From contig JAETOE010000030.1 in assembly GCA_021771815.1 (NCBI GenBank), positions 1-46,826 on the forward strand: a stretch of 46,826 nucleotides of DNA, in the 5' to 3' direction. The DNA comes from Roseburia hominis. GTDB lineage: Bacteria > Bacillota > Clostridia > Lachnospirales > Lachnospiraceae. This document shows positions 31,902-41,646 of this stretch, piece by piece. Within the stretch, counting starts at the first letter, position 1; each line of letters opens with the position of its first letter. The notes beneath the pieces are model-generated. The model saw only the letters and a list, made by a program, of their open reading frames with translations. It was not told the origin of the DNA and did not search any database. A program made the translations under genes and the position numbers.

Positions 31902-31929
31902 TAAACATTTTTCCGCTTAGTGCCGATAT
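31902..31929 (+). promoter_or_regulatory. Sigma-28 promoter of the FliD-like gene
   Basis: TAAA (31902-31905), 16 bases, GCCGATAT (31922-31929): a full match to the sigma-D/sigma-28 flagellar promoter pattern, about 170 bases upstream of the start at 32102. Confidence 0.85.
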
Positions 31930-32101
31930 TATAGTATAAACAAGAAGTATATCTATACATCGTTAGATGACGATACTACATATTTATATAGGAAAATAAT
32001 AAAAGGATTTATAATCCCTGCATATATCAGGCATCTTGTTCCATTCATTATCAGGCAAGACGCGAGGGTGTATGATTTCACGGAAGAAAGGAGGGGATTC
32101 C

Positions 32102-33406
32102 ATGGCAGTCATCGACAGTGCCTATCAATATTATCTGAGCACTTATGCGGGTTCCGGCATGTCTCGCTACGACACGCACAAGAAAAGTCAACTGCGCTCG
32201 GTTTACAACAACATTGTAAAAGTGAATAAGGATGCTCCCCTCTATAAGATCAAATATTCTAAGGATGTCGGTCGTTTTGCAATCGATATCAAGGAGAATG
32301 CGCGTTCTATCCAGAACTTTATTGCTTCTCTATCTGAATCTGCACCGGATGGCAATGCAGAAAGCATCTTCGCAAAGAAGGTGGCGCAGTCATCGGACGA
32401 AGATGCTGTCAGTGTACAGTATATCGGCAAGAACCAGAACATTGACAGTTCGATGCACTTTGACGTGGAGGTCAGACAGCTTGCAACACCTCAGATCAAC
32501 CGCGGTGCTTTTCTTGATGCCGAAAAGTCCAGTTTTACGCCCGGCAACTACAGCTTTGACCTGACAACGAACCTCAGTTCCTATGAATTCCAGTACAGCA
32601 TCAGCGGAAGCGATTCCAACTATGATGTGCAAAAGAAGTTAGCCCGTCTCATTAATAATGCAAATGTCGGACTCCGTGCAAATGTGATTTCCAACGGAAA
32701 AGGGCAAAATGCACTCGAGATCATTTCACAGCAGACCGGTCTGAGCGACAACGAGCGGTTTCTTTTTGAAATCATGCCCTCTCCCGACAACGGCTCCATG
32801 AAGACCATGCACACGCTGGGCATCGACCAGATCACAGAAATGCCCTCGAATTCTTCCTTCCTGTTAAACGGGGCAGAGCACTCTTCTCTCTCTAACACCT
32901 TTACGGTCAACAATGCGTTCGAACTGACTTTAAAGGGAATCAGCGCAGAGGGCGACGCGGCGCAGATTGGTTTTAAGACAAACGCGGATTCCATTGCGGA
33001 TAATGTTCAGTCAATGGTGAATGTCTACAACAACATCATACGGCTCGGCTACAATTATTCCAATACCCAACAGTCCGGCAAGCTGCTTCATGACATGACG
33101 GACGTAGCAAAGTCCCGTTACAACGAACTCGAAGCGATTGGGCTGCAGCTTGAGGACGACGGCTTTATCTCCATAGACCGAAGCCTGTTGACTGACGCTG
33201 TGACATCCCAGGATGCAAAGAACAGCTTTCTGGTACTCAACAGCTTCAAGAACGGCTTACAGCACAAGGCTGCGACAGCCTCCATTGATCCGTTAAGTTA
33301 CGTCAACAAGATTCTGGTCGCTTACAAAAAGCCGGGCGCACACAATTTCGCTGCGCCTTATAACTCCTCGCTCTATTCGGGTCTGATGATGGATACCTAT
33401 TGCTAA
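32102..33406 (+). CDS. FliD-like flagellar filament cap protein
   Basis: 434 residues; the ATG at 32102 follows AAGGAGGG. The middle contains the FliD-like pattern NYSFDLTTNLSSYEFQYSIS, then LARLINNANVGLRANVIS and ALEIISQQTGL. The C-terminal part resembles the FliD C domain: VQSMVNVYNNIIRLG followed by LEDDGFISIDRSLL. The classic N-terminal coil is hard to recognise. The sigma-28 promoter supports a flagellar role. It is the only plus-strand gene in the left three quarters of the window and lies next to glycosyltransferases that may modify the filament. It could instead be another hook-associated or cap-like protein. Confidence 0.7.
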   Translation: MAVIDSAYQYYLSTYAGSGMSRYDTHKKSQLRSVYNNIVKVNKDAPLYKIKYSKDVGRFAIDIKENARSIQNFIASLSESAPDGNAESIFAKKVAQSSDEDAVSVQYIGKNQNIDSSMHFDVEVRQLATPQINRGAFLDAEKSSFTPGNYSFDLTTNLSSYEFQYSISGSDSNYDVQKKLARLINNANVGLRANVISNGKGQNALEIISQQTGLSDNERFLFEIMPSPDNGSMKTMHTLGIDQITEMPSNSSFLLNGAEHSSLSNTFTVNNAFELTLKGISAEGDAAQIGFKTNADSIADNVQSMVNVYNNIIRLGYNYSNTQQSGKLLHDMTDVAKSRYNELEAIGLQLEDDGFISIDRSLLTDAVTSQDAKNSFLVLNSFKNGLQHKAATASIDPLSYVNKILVAYKKPGAHNFAAPYNSSLYSGLMMDTYC

Positions 33407-33407
33407 A

Positions 33408-33446
33408 ACGACTGCATGAGAAGTTTTCCCATTGCAGTCGTTTTTT
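33408..33446. terminator. Bidirectional terminator between FliD-like and glycosyltransferase genes
   Basis: A perfect 9-base inverted repeat (ACGACTGCA/TGCAGTCGT) with a 16-base loop follows the FliD-like stop immediately and has TTTTTT on the plus strand. On the minus strand it is followed by TTTAGC, so it can also serve the convergent gene at 33466. Confidence 0.85.
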
Positions 33447-33465
33447 GCTGTCCGAAATAATATTG

Positions 33466-34638
33466 TTATTTTTCGTCCGTCTGCGTGACGATTTCCAAAA
33501 TTGTGCGGATTCTTTCTATATAATTGTGCCCTTCCTTCACCTTTCGGTAGCCGTTTTCCGCAATCCGGTGCCGCTCCCCCTCGTGCGTCAGATAATACCC
33601 CACCTTTTCCCGCAAATCCTCTACGCCGTCAAAGCAGACTAAATCCTCGCCCTCCTTAAAGTAATACGGAAGTTCTGCCTGATAGTTTGTCAGCAGAAAA
33701 CCGCCGCAGCCAAGCACATCCCATATTCGCAGCGGAATCCCGCTCTTGATATTCGGAATTGTGAAGTTCAGGTTGATCTTCGACATACGAAATACCTTCG
33801 GCATCTCGCTCCAGTAATCTACCGAACCGCAATACTGTATCCGCAGCAAGTCGCTTACATTACTGTTGCTGTATACATTGACTTTATAATACTTTGACAG
33901 CTCGATCAGCGCTCTTCTGCGCTCAATCTCAGCAATCTTAAATCCCAGAACCGTTGTCTGAAAAATAAGCCCCAGATCCGAGAACGAGCCGTCTGACTTT
34001 TCCAATGAAAAATATTCCTGAAGCTGCTCTAAGATGTTCGTCGTAAGCATTGGCTCTACGATATTCGCCCCGCTGATATTAAGCTGCGCCTCCATCACTG
34101 CATCAAAATATCCCTGTAGATAATCCGGCAGGCGATTCTTAATTCTATCATAGGAATTGCGCTCATACAGACTCCCGACAAACGCGACGTCCCCCTGGTA
34201 TTTTGCGAGGTCATCCGCACGTTCCATCACCGCATCTAATCGGTCTGTGTCGACCGCCAGCGGAAGATACCAGATGTGCTTCACACCCATTCCCTTAAAC
34301 TCAAGATAATTTGTTTTATCGAAGGTAAAAATATAATTACAGTCATGAAACACCGATTCATGGTACATGCTGATCAATGGATTATCGCAGGTCCACGACA
34401 CATATTTCACCCCAAGCCGTTCGCACACATTCGAAATCAGCGGGAAATAGTTCACGGTGAAGATCATATCATAGTGGTTCGTCCGAACCCTCTGTTCGAT
34501 GACCTGCTCAAATTCGGGGCTGACATCATAGCTTCCAAGCTCCTGCTCGATGTTGTCGACCGTGTGTCCAAGCACCCGGAAGGTCTGCTCAATATCTCTG
34601 TAATTGTACGCTTTCCAACGATACATTAATATATGCAT
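33466..34638 (-). CDS. CgeB-like glycosyltransferase (GT-B fold)
   Basis: 390 residues from the ATG at 34638 (MHILMYRWKAYNYRDIEQTF, preceded by GGGGG). The N-terminal half resembles the DUF3880 domain (YDMIFTVNYFPLISNVCERL; YVSWTCDNPLISMYHESVF), and the C-terminal half has the glycosyltransferase pattern SGIPLRIWDVLGCGGFLLTN. Proteins of this type often lie beside flagellar genes in Lachnospiraceae and may glycosylate flagellin; the acceptor here is inferred from position. It starts 30 bases after the next gene on the operon. Confidence 0.8.
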   Translation of the reverse strand: MHILMYRWKAYNYRDIEQTFRVLGHTVDNIEQELGSYDVSPEFEQVIEQRVRTNHYDMIFTVNYFPLISNVCERLGVKYVSWTCDNPLISMYHESVFHDCNYIFTFDKTNYLEFKGMGVKHIWYLPLAVDTDRLDAVMERADDLAKYQGDVAFVGSLYERNSYDRIKNRLPDYLQGYFDAVMEAQLNISGANIVEPMLTTNILEQLQEYFSLEKSDGSFSDLGLIFQTTVLGFKIAEIERRRALIELSKYYKVNVYSNSNVSDLLRIQYCGSVDYWSEMPKVFRMSKINLNFTIPNIKSGIPLRIWDVLGCGGFLLTNYQAELPYYFKEGEDLVCFDGVEDLREKVGYYLTHEGERHRIAENGYRKVKEGHNYIERIRTILEIVTQTDEK

Positions 34639-34668
34639 TCTGTTCCCCCATCTCATCACACCGCTTTC

Positions 34669-36009
34669 TCACAGGAAGCATTCCGCAATGTATTCCGCCC
34701 TGCTTTTCCACGTGTGTCCCTCTTTTGCCGCCCGATATCCACAATCTGCGATCTGCTGCGCCCGATCGATATGTCCGAACAATTCAAACACCCGCTCCGG
34801 CAGCGTTCCAAGGTCTTCCAGGTCGAACATTACCAGTTCTTTGCCGTCGCTAAATTCCCGGCGCAGATACGTGGAATCGTCCGTAACGACAGCCGCACCC
34901 GCGAGCATACCGTTAAAAACACGATCATGCGCGCCCGCTTTGAACCATGTCATCGTATTCAAAACAATCTTAGAATCGTTCATAAGCGGCAGAATCTCCG
35001 GCGCTAAAACCTTCCCACGGTAATCCAGATACGGATTGTCACTCCAATCACATTGATCCCAGCCTGTGCCATACGCCGTCACCCGGACTCCATTCTCCAC
35101 AAGCAGCCGTACCGCCTGCTCCCGGAAAAAAGAGGTTGCATAAGAGTCAATGAACCGCATCTGCACAATGATTTCGTGGATGCGCTCCTCTGAAATATCA
35201 TTTCTCTGCGATTTTAGATATTCCTCTATGACCTGTTCCGTCGTCTTCTTCGGATGGCGTACAAGTTCGGCAAGCACTTCCTGCGCCATACGCTCACCGT
35301 CCACCTCCGCAATGGAGCTAAGATCCGGTATCATCTTCGCCACCGTGTAAATCGGCAGCGCTCCGGCATAGAGCACATCTATCCCACGCCCGGCGAGCGG
35401 CTTATGTCTGCTGCCAAGCTCCACACCGGCATGCGGAAGGAAATCCGTCCATCGGATGTTTTTAAAATATCTGCGTATGTATTTTACATGATTCCTGTCC
35501 GTACATAGCACGACCGAGGTAGAAGGCGCCGCCCGAAGCGGCTTCTCATAGTGAAACGGATGATCCATGAGAATATTGATGTAGGGAATGCCATAATATT
35601 CCCAGAGATTCCTGCCGCTTTCCCGTCTGGCGCGCGGCATTCCATTCCAAGAATCAGTCGCGTCATCCAGCGTTTCGCCATCGTTCTGTCGTTCCTGCAA
35701 ATCGAGGTTATATCCAAGATTGTTGAAGGTCACGCAGGCAAACCCGCCTGCCGCAGCCGCCTGCGCAAGCAACGGAGCAGCGTCTGCAGAAGCCTGTTCC
35801 AATGTTGTCCTGTGCTCGTTGCCTGCTGCGTCAAATGCTACGTCTTCGTCCAAAAGTTCTAGCAGCGCATCCTTGCTCTGAGGGATTCTCGCGTCATACA
35901 CAAAGGAGGCATACCCCATTCCCTCGAACGCCTGTTTTAGTTTTTCTGTAAATAAGTCGAGCGTATCATATACGCCGACGAAGTAGATAATTGTTTTACC
36001 GTCAGTCAT
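34669..36009 (-). CDS. Second CgeB-like glycosyltransferase, translationally coupled
   Basis: 446 residues from the ATG at 36009 ([20 protein letters not shown]). It has the same architecture as its downstream neighbour, with a diverged N-terminal half ([16 protein letters not shown]) and a C-terminal donor-binding region ([20 protein letters not shown] then [14 protein letters not shown]). The start codon lies inside the end of the SEC-C gene (ATGACTGA overlap, 8 bases), a sign of coupled translation. The frame extends upstream to 36132 inside that gene, which is less likely to be used. Sugar and acceptor unknown. Confidence 0.8.
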   Translation of the reverse strand: MTDGKTIIYFVGVYDTLDLFTEKLKQAFEGMGYASFVYDARIPQSKDALLELLDEDVAFDAAGNEHRTTLEQASADAAPLLAQAAAAGGFACVTFNNLGYNLDLQERQNDGETLDDATDSWNGMPRARRESGRNLWEYYGIPYINILMDHPFHYEKPLRAAPSTSVVLCTDRNHVKYIRRYFKNIRWTDFLPHAGVELGSRHKPLAGRGIDVLYAGALPIYTVAKMIPDLSSIAEVDGERMAQEVLAELVRHPKKTTEQVIEEYLKSQRNDISEERIHEIIVQMRFIDSYATSFFREQAVRLLVENGVRVTAYGTGWDQCDWSDNPYLDYRGKVLAPEILPLMNDSKIVLNTMTWFKAGAHDRVFNGMLAGAAVVTDDSTYLRREFSDGKELVMFDLEDLGTLPERVFELFGHIDRAQQIADCGYRAAKEGHTWKSRAEYIAECFL

Positions 36010-38272
36010 ATATTCCTTTTCCCATACAGCATTTCTTAAACTTCCTACCGCTCCCGCACGGACACGGATCGTTTCTCCCGATCTTCGCCCTGTCCCGGCG
36101 GAACGGAACCACTTCCCCCACAGGCTCCTCATCCTCCCACAAATTCTCCATTCTGTATCCTCCGAAAACCTCCTGTTTTACCTCGCTAAACATCTCCAGA
36201 GCATCTGCAATACTCTCATCTTTCGTTCCCCGGTACAGTCTGCGGAGCACCCGCTCCGCTTTGTCTATCTCATTATTTTTCAGATGCGTAATTGCCAGCA
36301 TATATGTCAGATCCGGGAGTTCACACGGCGCCTTTTGAATCATCTCCTGGACAGCACGCACATCCGATGCGCTGTTATGCTCCTTTGAAGCAATACAGTA
36401 TAATCCATACTGCTGCTGAGGCTCCATACCAAACAATCCGTCCTCTTTCTGGTACGGCTGCCGATCCGAATCCGGGAAATCATACAGCCCCAGTTCCCAC
36501 GGCTGTCTGTCGGTCATCGCAGAATACTCCAGCCGTGAGTAACCCATAAGCGCAGGAATCGGGGTATTGAGGCATATCCCCGTAATAATTTCCCAGTACG
36601 TTGTCCTATCGACAATAGAAGAAAGTTCGAAACCGTCCTCCAAATCCTCCAGCACTTCTACAACCGAAACCCCATTCTGCACCAGACCATATTCCTTCAC
36701 AGACCAGAATGCCAGCTCCTCATCATCCAATTCAAAGTCATCACACAGATACTGTTCAAACTCCTTCCAAGCCGGATATACATCCTGATAGCTGTGTGAA
36801 TCCGATAAAAGTTCTTTCTTCCGAAACCGTCTGTATGGAACCGACACACCGTAATTCTCCCTCTGCCCAAGCACAAGACCTATATCGACCTGCGGCAACG
36901 CAAGATAATCCATACCATCTTCCTCATGATAAATCTGTATATCTGCCTGAAAACGCAGATGCCAATACACCAGCCGCCGAAAAGTCCGCTCGTCCATCTC
37001 CTGCCGAAAAACTCTCTCATACTGCGCCTTAAGCGCGCCTGCATCCAGCACAGAATAGGTCAGCAACAAGGATCCGATCTTATCGTCAAATGCCGAAATC
37101 TCTCCGTAGCGTTTTCTGATTTCCTCCTCCGGGATTCCACGCAGCAGTGTTCCGGCATCCGCTGCAAAACTCAGCTTTACGACATTTCCATCCAATTCCT
37201 TATTCGGATGCACATCCATGATCCCGAGTGTGATCCCCTTCAGAAGCAGGAGCATATCCGCCTCATAGCTTCGTCCGCGTGGAATCTCAAGAAGCTTTTG
37301 CAACGCGGCAAATTCCTGCTCAGTGAATGCATACAAAAAAATCTCCGGCTCCTCCCTGTAGGTCCTTAAGACAGCATCGATACACTGCTCTTTCGTGCAC
37401 TCCTCACACTCCAGCGACAGGAAACTACAGTAGTCAGACAATTCCCTCCCCGACAATTCCACCAACATTTCCCGCACTGTTACTGCCGGTTCATGGATAT
37501 TGACACAGAATCTCTCTGCATTCTTCTTTGAATCACGAACCCGGTTCCTTACGTATCCGGTAAGAGCGTCCGCCGCCTGCGCCCTGACGGAGCGGCTTCC
37601 GTCCGCCTCCGTACAAAAAAAATTATCCAGCCTGTCTTCAAAAAAGATCTGCATCATCTGCTCTTTAAGCAGATCCTCACAAAGAGTCCCCAGCATCTGT
37701 TCAAGCTCCCGCTTTCCGGATCTGCTGTTATCCTTAAGAGCCTCGCCAAGCTGCAACAGCCTTGATAAATCTTCTCCATGCCTGTCGCTCTTTTTCTCAG
37801 AAATCTTATGCGCCTCCAGTGCGGCATTCACTTTCTCCATGGAAAACGGATTTCTGTCGTCATCCCCGGCGCAATATACTCCGCCGGAATCCTCATTGAA
37901 ATTATCCCCTTTTGCCTTCAACACCTTCGCATAACGTTCTTTGTAATCCGGGTCAGTCTTCTCCAGAACAATTTTGTGAGACCAGTCGTCACCGAAATCA
38001 TAGGTATAACGAATCCATCTGCTGTGTGGAAGGAAGTCGTCTACCGCCACGCTATCCTCCAACGCGCCTTCACCGTATGGCTTCTCCTCAGCCTGTACGA
38101 TCTCAACGCTTCCGGAAGGGAACGTGAAATCGTGCATATGCTCCTCCTCCCAACCGAACACCGTCTGCAGGATTCCATGCAGATCCCCAAAGCTGATCTT
38201 ATCAGGAATAAGAATCCTCCTCCACACCGGCGGATGCGTATTCTCGATTGTTACCTTAATAATGTATGCCAT
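36002..38272 (-). CDS. pRiA4b ORF-3 family protein with C-terminal SEC-C zinc motif
   Basis: 756 residues. The N-terminal ~180 residues match the plasmid pRiA4b ORF-3 family ([57 protein letters not shown]). The long middle region is unassigned and helix-rich. The C-terminus is a SEC-C zinc motif ([18 protein letters not shown]). The function of the family is not known. It overlaps the downstream glycosyltransferase gene by 8 bases. The ATG at 38272 follows GAGGGAG, and only 44 bases separate it from Rpn copy 1, whose arrival may have cut off its original promoter. Confidence 0.88.
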   Translation of the reverse strand: MAYIIKVTIENTHPPVWRRILIPDKISFGDLHGILQTVFGWEEEHMHDFTFPSGSVEIVQAEEKPYGEGALEDSVAVDDFLPHSRWIRYTYDFGDDWSHKIVLEKTDPDYKERYAKVLKAKGDNFNEDSGGVYCAGDDDRNPFSMEKVNAALEAHKISEKKSDRHGEDLSRLLQLGEALKDNSRSGKRELEQMLGTLCEDLLKEQMMQIFFEDRLDNFFCTEADGSRSVRAQAADALTGYVRNRVRDSKKNAERFCVNIHEPAVTVREMLVELSGRELSDYCSFLSLECEECTKEQCIDAVLRTYREEPEIFLYAFTEQEFAALQKLLEIPRGRSYEADMLLLLKGITLGIMDVHPNKELDGNVVKLSFAADAGTLLRGIPEEEIRKRYGEISAFDDKIGSLLLTYSVLDAGALKAQYERVFRQEMDERTFRRLVYWHLRFQADIQIYHEEDGMDYLALPQVDIGLVLGQRENYGVSVPYRRFRKKELLSDSHSYQDVYPAWKEFEQYLCDDFELDDEELAFWSVKEYGLVQNGVSVVEVLEDLEDGFELSSIVDRTTYWEIITGICLNTPIPALMGYSRLEYSAMTDRQPWELGLYDFPDSDRQPYQKEDGLFGMEPQQQYGLYCIASKEHNSASDVRAVQEMIQKAPCELPDLTYMLAITHLKNNEIDKAERVLRRLYRGTKDESIADALEMFSEVKQEVFGGYRMENLWEDEEPVGEVVPFRRDRAKIGRNDPCPCGSGRKFKKCCMGKGIYD

Positions 38273-38316
38273 GTGATTACTCCCTCTCTGGTTCTTTTAG
38301 GATTTTATTTCCCGCG

Positions 38317-39246
38317 CTATCCCCAATACTTTGCCATATACTCTTCTATAAGTTCATCTGGCAGACTAAATTTAGACTTTAACTTTGCCGCTGTATCTTC
38401 TTGCCTGACTCCAACTTCCCTGCATGTTTCTATCAATGCCCCTATTCCTTGCTCTATTCCTTGCTCTATTCCTTTTCTTCTTTCCTCTCTCAACTGATCC
38501 GACGGCAAATCTAATACTTTTCCACCCATAATCTCATCCATCCTTTCCCTCAAACTGCTCTCCTTGCGGAGTTGATAATCCAGAACGCGTCGTATCAAAC
38601 GAACCAAATCCTGAAACAACCCTTCCCGATCCTTCTCTATCGCTGCAGCCAGTTGTACCAACATATCGCTGTATTCGGCTACAAACTTTTTTGTGTGTTC
38701 TTCATCCTGTGCAATTTTTTCGAAATACTTTTCATATCGCATAATATAATACGGGAGAAACATCAACAGCTTCTTTTCAAAAATCTTATCTATCGTGTAC
38801 TCCCCAACCTTAACATTCGGGACACGATAAATAACCGTCTGTCCATCCGCCAATTCCAGTTCCAATTCATCCTCATTCGGAACATTGGCATCTCCACGCA
38901 AATACAAAACACACGATTTCGGCATTCTCAAGCGATAAGATCCGTTCTGTTTTTGAGCATCCGCTAATGCGATAAAAAAATCATATTCCACCATACGCAG
39001 CATCATTTTCCCATCTTTCGTACTCTGACACTCTATGTGATATATACGATTTCCTATCATACTGCAGCTATCTGCTACAACTTTAGAAACCAATTTCTGA
39101 TATTCCTCTGGCAGACGCGTTACCTTGGTCGTTTCAGAATATGAAGTATGAAACACCTCATTTATCAACGGAATCAATAGTTCCGGATGCCGTTCCTGAA
39201 GCGTTCGCAACACATCATCATAGACCGAACTGTTGTCATTTTCCAT
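38317..39246 (-). CDS. Rpn-family PD-(D/E)XK nuclease/transposase-like protein, copy 1
   Basis: 309 residues from the ATG at 39246, seven bases after AGGAGG. The frame runs on upstream to 39363, but that part is interrupted in copy 2 and lacks a binding site. The nuclease core is seen in NRIYHIECQSTKDGKMMLRM followed by VEYDFFIAL (E-x-Q pair). The C-terminal part contains a short IEQG repeat (IEQGIEQGIGAL) and the family's ending KLKSKFSLPDELIEEYMAKYW. Rpn proteins are recombination-promoting nucleases, and close copies often sit in one genome. An intact reading frame suggests it may be active, unlike copy 2. Confidence 0.85.
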   Translation of the reverse strand: MENDNSSVYDDVLRTLQERHPELLIPLINEVFHTSYSETTKVTRLPEEYQKLVSKVVADSCSMIGNRIYHIECQSTKDGKMMLRMVEYDFFIALADAQKQNGSYRLRMPKSCVLYLRGDANVPNEDELELELADGQTVIYRVPNVKVGEYTIDKIFEKKLLMFLPYYIMRYEKYFEKIAQDEEHTKKFVAEYSDMLVQLAAAIEKDREGLFQDLVRLIRRVLDYQLRKESSLRERMDEIMGGKVLDLPSDQLREERRKGIEQGIEQGIGALIETCREVGVRQEDTAAKLKSKFSLPDELIEEYMAKYWG

Positions 39247-39460
39247 CCATTTTCCTCCTATGCAGTTTTCCACAGGAGCTTCTTCTACAGAAAACTCCTG
39301 CCTTTTTAATCGAGATTTGAAAAGCATGAATTTTCTGAAATGTTTTCTTTGACAATCCGACACATATGCAACCTAAATCGCATAATGTGAAAGAATTCAG
39401 ATACAAACGAGATACATCTGTCTTTGACATGATAAATGCGAAAATATGCTTTCTGGTATA

Positions 39461-39489
39461 AGTATAACATTTGTGGGGTGCTTTAGCAA
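39461..39489 (-). promoter_or_regulatory. Promoter of Rpn copy 1
   Basis: TTGCTA (39484-39489), 17 bases, TATACT (39461-39466). The same arrangement is conserved in copy 2, together with a leader of about 200 bases. Confidence 0.6.
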
Positions 39490-39530
39490 AGAGTTTTATC
39501 GTATTAAACTTTAAAGCCTATTTTTGTAAT

Positions 39531-39648
39531 CTTTTCCTTCTTTTAAGCCAAAAATATCCCACTAAACACCTCAAATAGCGGATTCTTAATCTTTCTCATC
39601 CAACCAACATTTGCGATAGACGATTCTAAATATATTGTCTCCGTCATC
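39531..39648 (-). pseudogene. Decayed fragment of a phosphoribosyltransferase gene
   Basis: The stretch 39531-39596 matches 46478-46544 of the intact PRTase gene at all but a handful of positions, with a one-base deletion. The match continues, weaker and with a further short gap, through 39622 and probably to the end of the HEPN gene. On the minus strand it still reads RKIKNPLFEVFSG, against RKIKNPLFDVFSG in the intact protein. It is frameshifted and lacks both ends. It fills the gap between the HEPN gene and the Rpn copy 1 unit. Confidence 0.85.
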
Positions 39649-39649
39649 C

Positions 39650-40051
39650 TTATATATAATATCCTGCTGCCTTATTCACAAAATCGTTCATTAACTGATA
39701 ATATTCTGACGTAATATTCAAGAAATATTTCAATGCCAATTCCCCATCATAATCACGCGCAAGATTATTTCTAACCCTTAACATCTCCATCCATGCATCG
39801 TCTTCAATCAGCCCGACGCTGCACGCCATGCGAAGTGTTTCCCTCGGCGAGCCGGTCGGATATTCCAATACCCCGTGATATTCCGTAATTATATCTTTCA
39901 TAACTTTCCATGATAAATCAAAGGATAGATTAAACATTTGCGCCGTACCACTGAGGACAAATTTATCTCCCGGATCTCTTCCTTTTGCATCAGCCAGATT
40001 GCTCAGGCTTTTGCATAAGCTGTGGTAACGATTAATAGACTTTTTTTGCAT
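39650..40051 (-). CDS. HEPN-domain protein (NTase substrate-binding family) with altered active motif
   Basis: 133 residues, all-helical. It resembles the HI0074-type partner of minimal nucleotidyltransferases (MFNLSFDLSWKVMKDIITEY; LRMACSVGLIEDDAWMEML). HEPN RNase toxins carry R-N-x(3)-H-x-Y; here the sequence is RVRNNLARDYDG, with Arg (CGT) in place of the His, one base from CAT. The toxin may therefore be catalytically dead or changed. It overlaps the MNT gene upstream by 20 bases, the usual pairing. Its 3' end abuts the PRTase remnant. Confidence 0.82.
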   Translation of the reverse strand: MQKKSINRYHSLCKSLSNLADAKGRDPGDKFVLSGTAQMFNLSFDLSWKVMKDIITEYHGVLEYPTGSPRETLRMACSVGLIEDDAWMEMLRVRNNLARDYDGELALKYFLNITSEYYQLMNDFVNKAAGYYI

Positions 40052-40304
40052 ATCTATCCATGTCCTCCTTCAAATACCGGTTCTGGCATAAATCATATTC
40101 AAACAAATCAATTTTCTTTAATGTCATGATTTCATCAATCTGCTCCTGCAGCTTTGCCATATCCACCTGACCATATACGATAAAGTCCAGATCACTATAT
40201 CTTGTAGCCGTTCCCTTCGCATAAGAACCAAAGAGCGCCAAGTGCTCTACGTTATTACTTTTGCAGATAGCCGTAACCTCACTAATAATTTCATTAACTG
40301 TCAT
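40032..40304 (-). CDS. MNT-type minimal nucleotidyltransferase (antitoxin)
   Basis: 90 residues from the ATG at 40304 (MTVNEIISEVTAICKSNNVE), which follows GGCGGGTG. The catalytic pattern LFGSYAKGTATRYSDLDFIV holds the GS and DxD residues needed for nucleotide transfer. In known MNT-HEPN pairs this protein neutralises the HEPN partner by adding AMP to it. It is first in the pair and overlaps hepn by 20 bases. Confidence 0.85.
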   Translation of the reverse strand: MTVNEIISEVTAICKSNNVEHLALFGSYAKGTATRYSDLDFIVYGQVDMAKLQEQIDEIMTLKKIDLFEYDLCQNRYLKEDMDRYAKKVY

Positions 40305-40379
40305 ACACACCCGCCTGTTAATCGTCCTCTTCTTCATCCCAATCAGGATATTGCTTTCCTATGGTATTTTAATGTTATG

Positions 40380-40408
40380 AGTATAGCATTGATTGCTTTC
40401 TTTGACAA
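40380..40408 (-). promoter_or_regulatory. Promoter of the MNT-HEPN pair
   Basis: TTGTCA (40403-40408), 17 bases, TATACT (40380-40385), about 70 bases upstream of the MNT start and immediately after the stop of the glycosyltransferase gene. Confidence 0.65.
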
Positions 40409-40430
40409 TCGAGCGTTCAACAAGTCAACT

Positions 40431-41594
40431 TTATATAGAAGTCTTTTTCAAATCGAGCCTCGCCCTTGCCAATGCATAATCGCCGCATTTTTCATAATAG
40501 CGCTTCGCTTCCGGCATATTCCCAAGGCACTCATAAATCACACCGATGTTATAATATGCCCGGTATGAATTTACGCCCTGACTCCTGCATTCCGAACACT
40601 CCGCCGCCCGTTTGAACTGTGTGACCGCCGCGTCAAATCTGGCGTTATTCATATAGATAAGCCCCATCAAAAACCGGAAATCAGCGCTGTCTCCAAACTC
40701 GTCATAGATATTTTCAAAAAACAGCGCCGTTTCTGCCTGTCCGCTGTTTATGAGCGCATAGCCATACGTCTCCACCATGTCGATGACGTATTCCAGTTTG
40801 GGATTCAAATCATAGGAAAGTCCCCTTGAAAAGTAATCACAGGCAGCCGCATAATCCTCTGCCATATAATAGCTTTTGCCGAGCTGATAAAGGATGTACG
40901 GCAGCTTTCCCCCGTCTTGTCCGCTCTCCGTTATCTGTTCCTGTGAAGTTTCTCCCGTTTCCCCGGTCCCCGTCTTCCCAGCAACCTCTTCTTCCAGACG
41001 CGAAAGCTCCTGCAAAAGCAGATGAATATTCCGCTCTGCTTTCCGCTTCCGCTCCTCCTCGTTCAGATCATAACCGGTATGCCGAATGATAACCGGCATC
41101 TGATAGGTCGCATATCCCGCGCCATCGAGCGACACGATCTGCTCATGGATTCTTCCCTGATAGCAAAACCTGTCCTTTGCAAAAACTCGGTTGATCCATT
41201 CTCTGTTCTCCTGCCTCTCGCCTTTTCGCTCGAAGGTATTTCGTCTCTCTATACGCCCTACCTCCCCCGGATGCTGCGCAAGCAGACGCTCTACCTGCTG
41301 CGCATCGAAACGCTCCAAAAATTCATCGCTGTCGAGCACCAATACATGTGTGTGCGTTGCCTTGGAAACAGCGAAATTCTTTGCCGCCGCAAAGTCATCA
41401 CCCCACGTAAAATCATAAACCTTATCCGTGTAACGCAGGGCGATCTCCTTCGTGCGGTCTGTAGAGCCTGTATCCGCCACAATGATTTCGAACCCGTATG
41501 GTTTTAGGCGTTCCAGACAGCGGGCAATATTCTGTTCCTCGTTCTTTGCAATAATGCAGACGGATAGCGGCATTTGCTTTGTCTCCTGTTCCAT
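40431..41594 (-). CDS. GT2 glycosyltransferase with C-terminal TPR repeats
   Basis: 387 residues. The N-terminal GT-A domain has SVCIIAKNEEQNIARCLERL, ADTGSTDRT and the metal-binding LVLDSDEF. The C-terminal part has TPR-like helices (LPYILYQLGKSYYMAEDYAA; YRAYYNIGVIYECLGNMPEA), as in SunS-like and flagellin or peptide glycosyltransferases. Acceptor unknown; the flagellar neighbourhood suggests filament or surface protein glycosylation. The ATG at 41594 is followed closely by a second ATG at codon 8 (MPLSVC) that could also be used. Confidence 0.85.
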   Translation of the reverse strand: MEQETKQMPLSVCIIAKNEEQNIARCLERLKPYGFEIIVADTGSTDRTKEIALRYTDKVYDFTWGDDFAAAKNFAVSKATHTHVLVLDSDEFLERFDAQQVERLLAQHPGEVGRIERRNTFERKGERQENREWINRVFAKDRFCYQGRIHEQIVSLDGAGYATYQMPVIIRHTGYDLNEEERKRKAERNIHLLLQELSRLEEEVAGKTGTGETGETSQEQITESGQDGGKLPYILYQLGKSYYMAEDYAAACDYFSRGLSYDLNPKLEYVIDMVETYGYALINSGQAETALFFENIYDEFGDSADFRFLMGLIYMNNARFDAAVTQFKRAAECSECRSQGVNSYRAYYNIGVIYECLGNMPEAKRYYEKCGDYALARARLDLKKTSI

Positions 41595-41613
41595 AGTGAT
41601 ACCGTATAGGTAC

Positions 41614-41642
41614 AGTATAGCCTATCAGAAAAGCCTGCACAA
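41614..41642 (-). promoter_or_regulatory. Promoter of the TPR glycosyltransferase
   Basis: TTGTGC (41637-41642), 17 bases, TATACT (41614-41619). The -35 box is poor, which fits a promoter that needs an activator; two tandem 22-base repeats lie just upstream. Confidence 0.6.
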
Positions 41643-41646
41643 GTTC

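Noticed and set aside
31930-32101. A c-di-GMP riboswitch upstream of the FliD-like gene
   Set aside because: The leader has GACGCGAGGG, which is only superficially like the riboswitch core; the paired elements are missing.
39236-39430. Short frame (MSKTDVSRLYLNSF) in the Rpn leader
   Set aside because: In copy 2 the matching ATG is ACG, so the start is not conserved; it is the untranslated leader.
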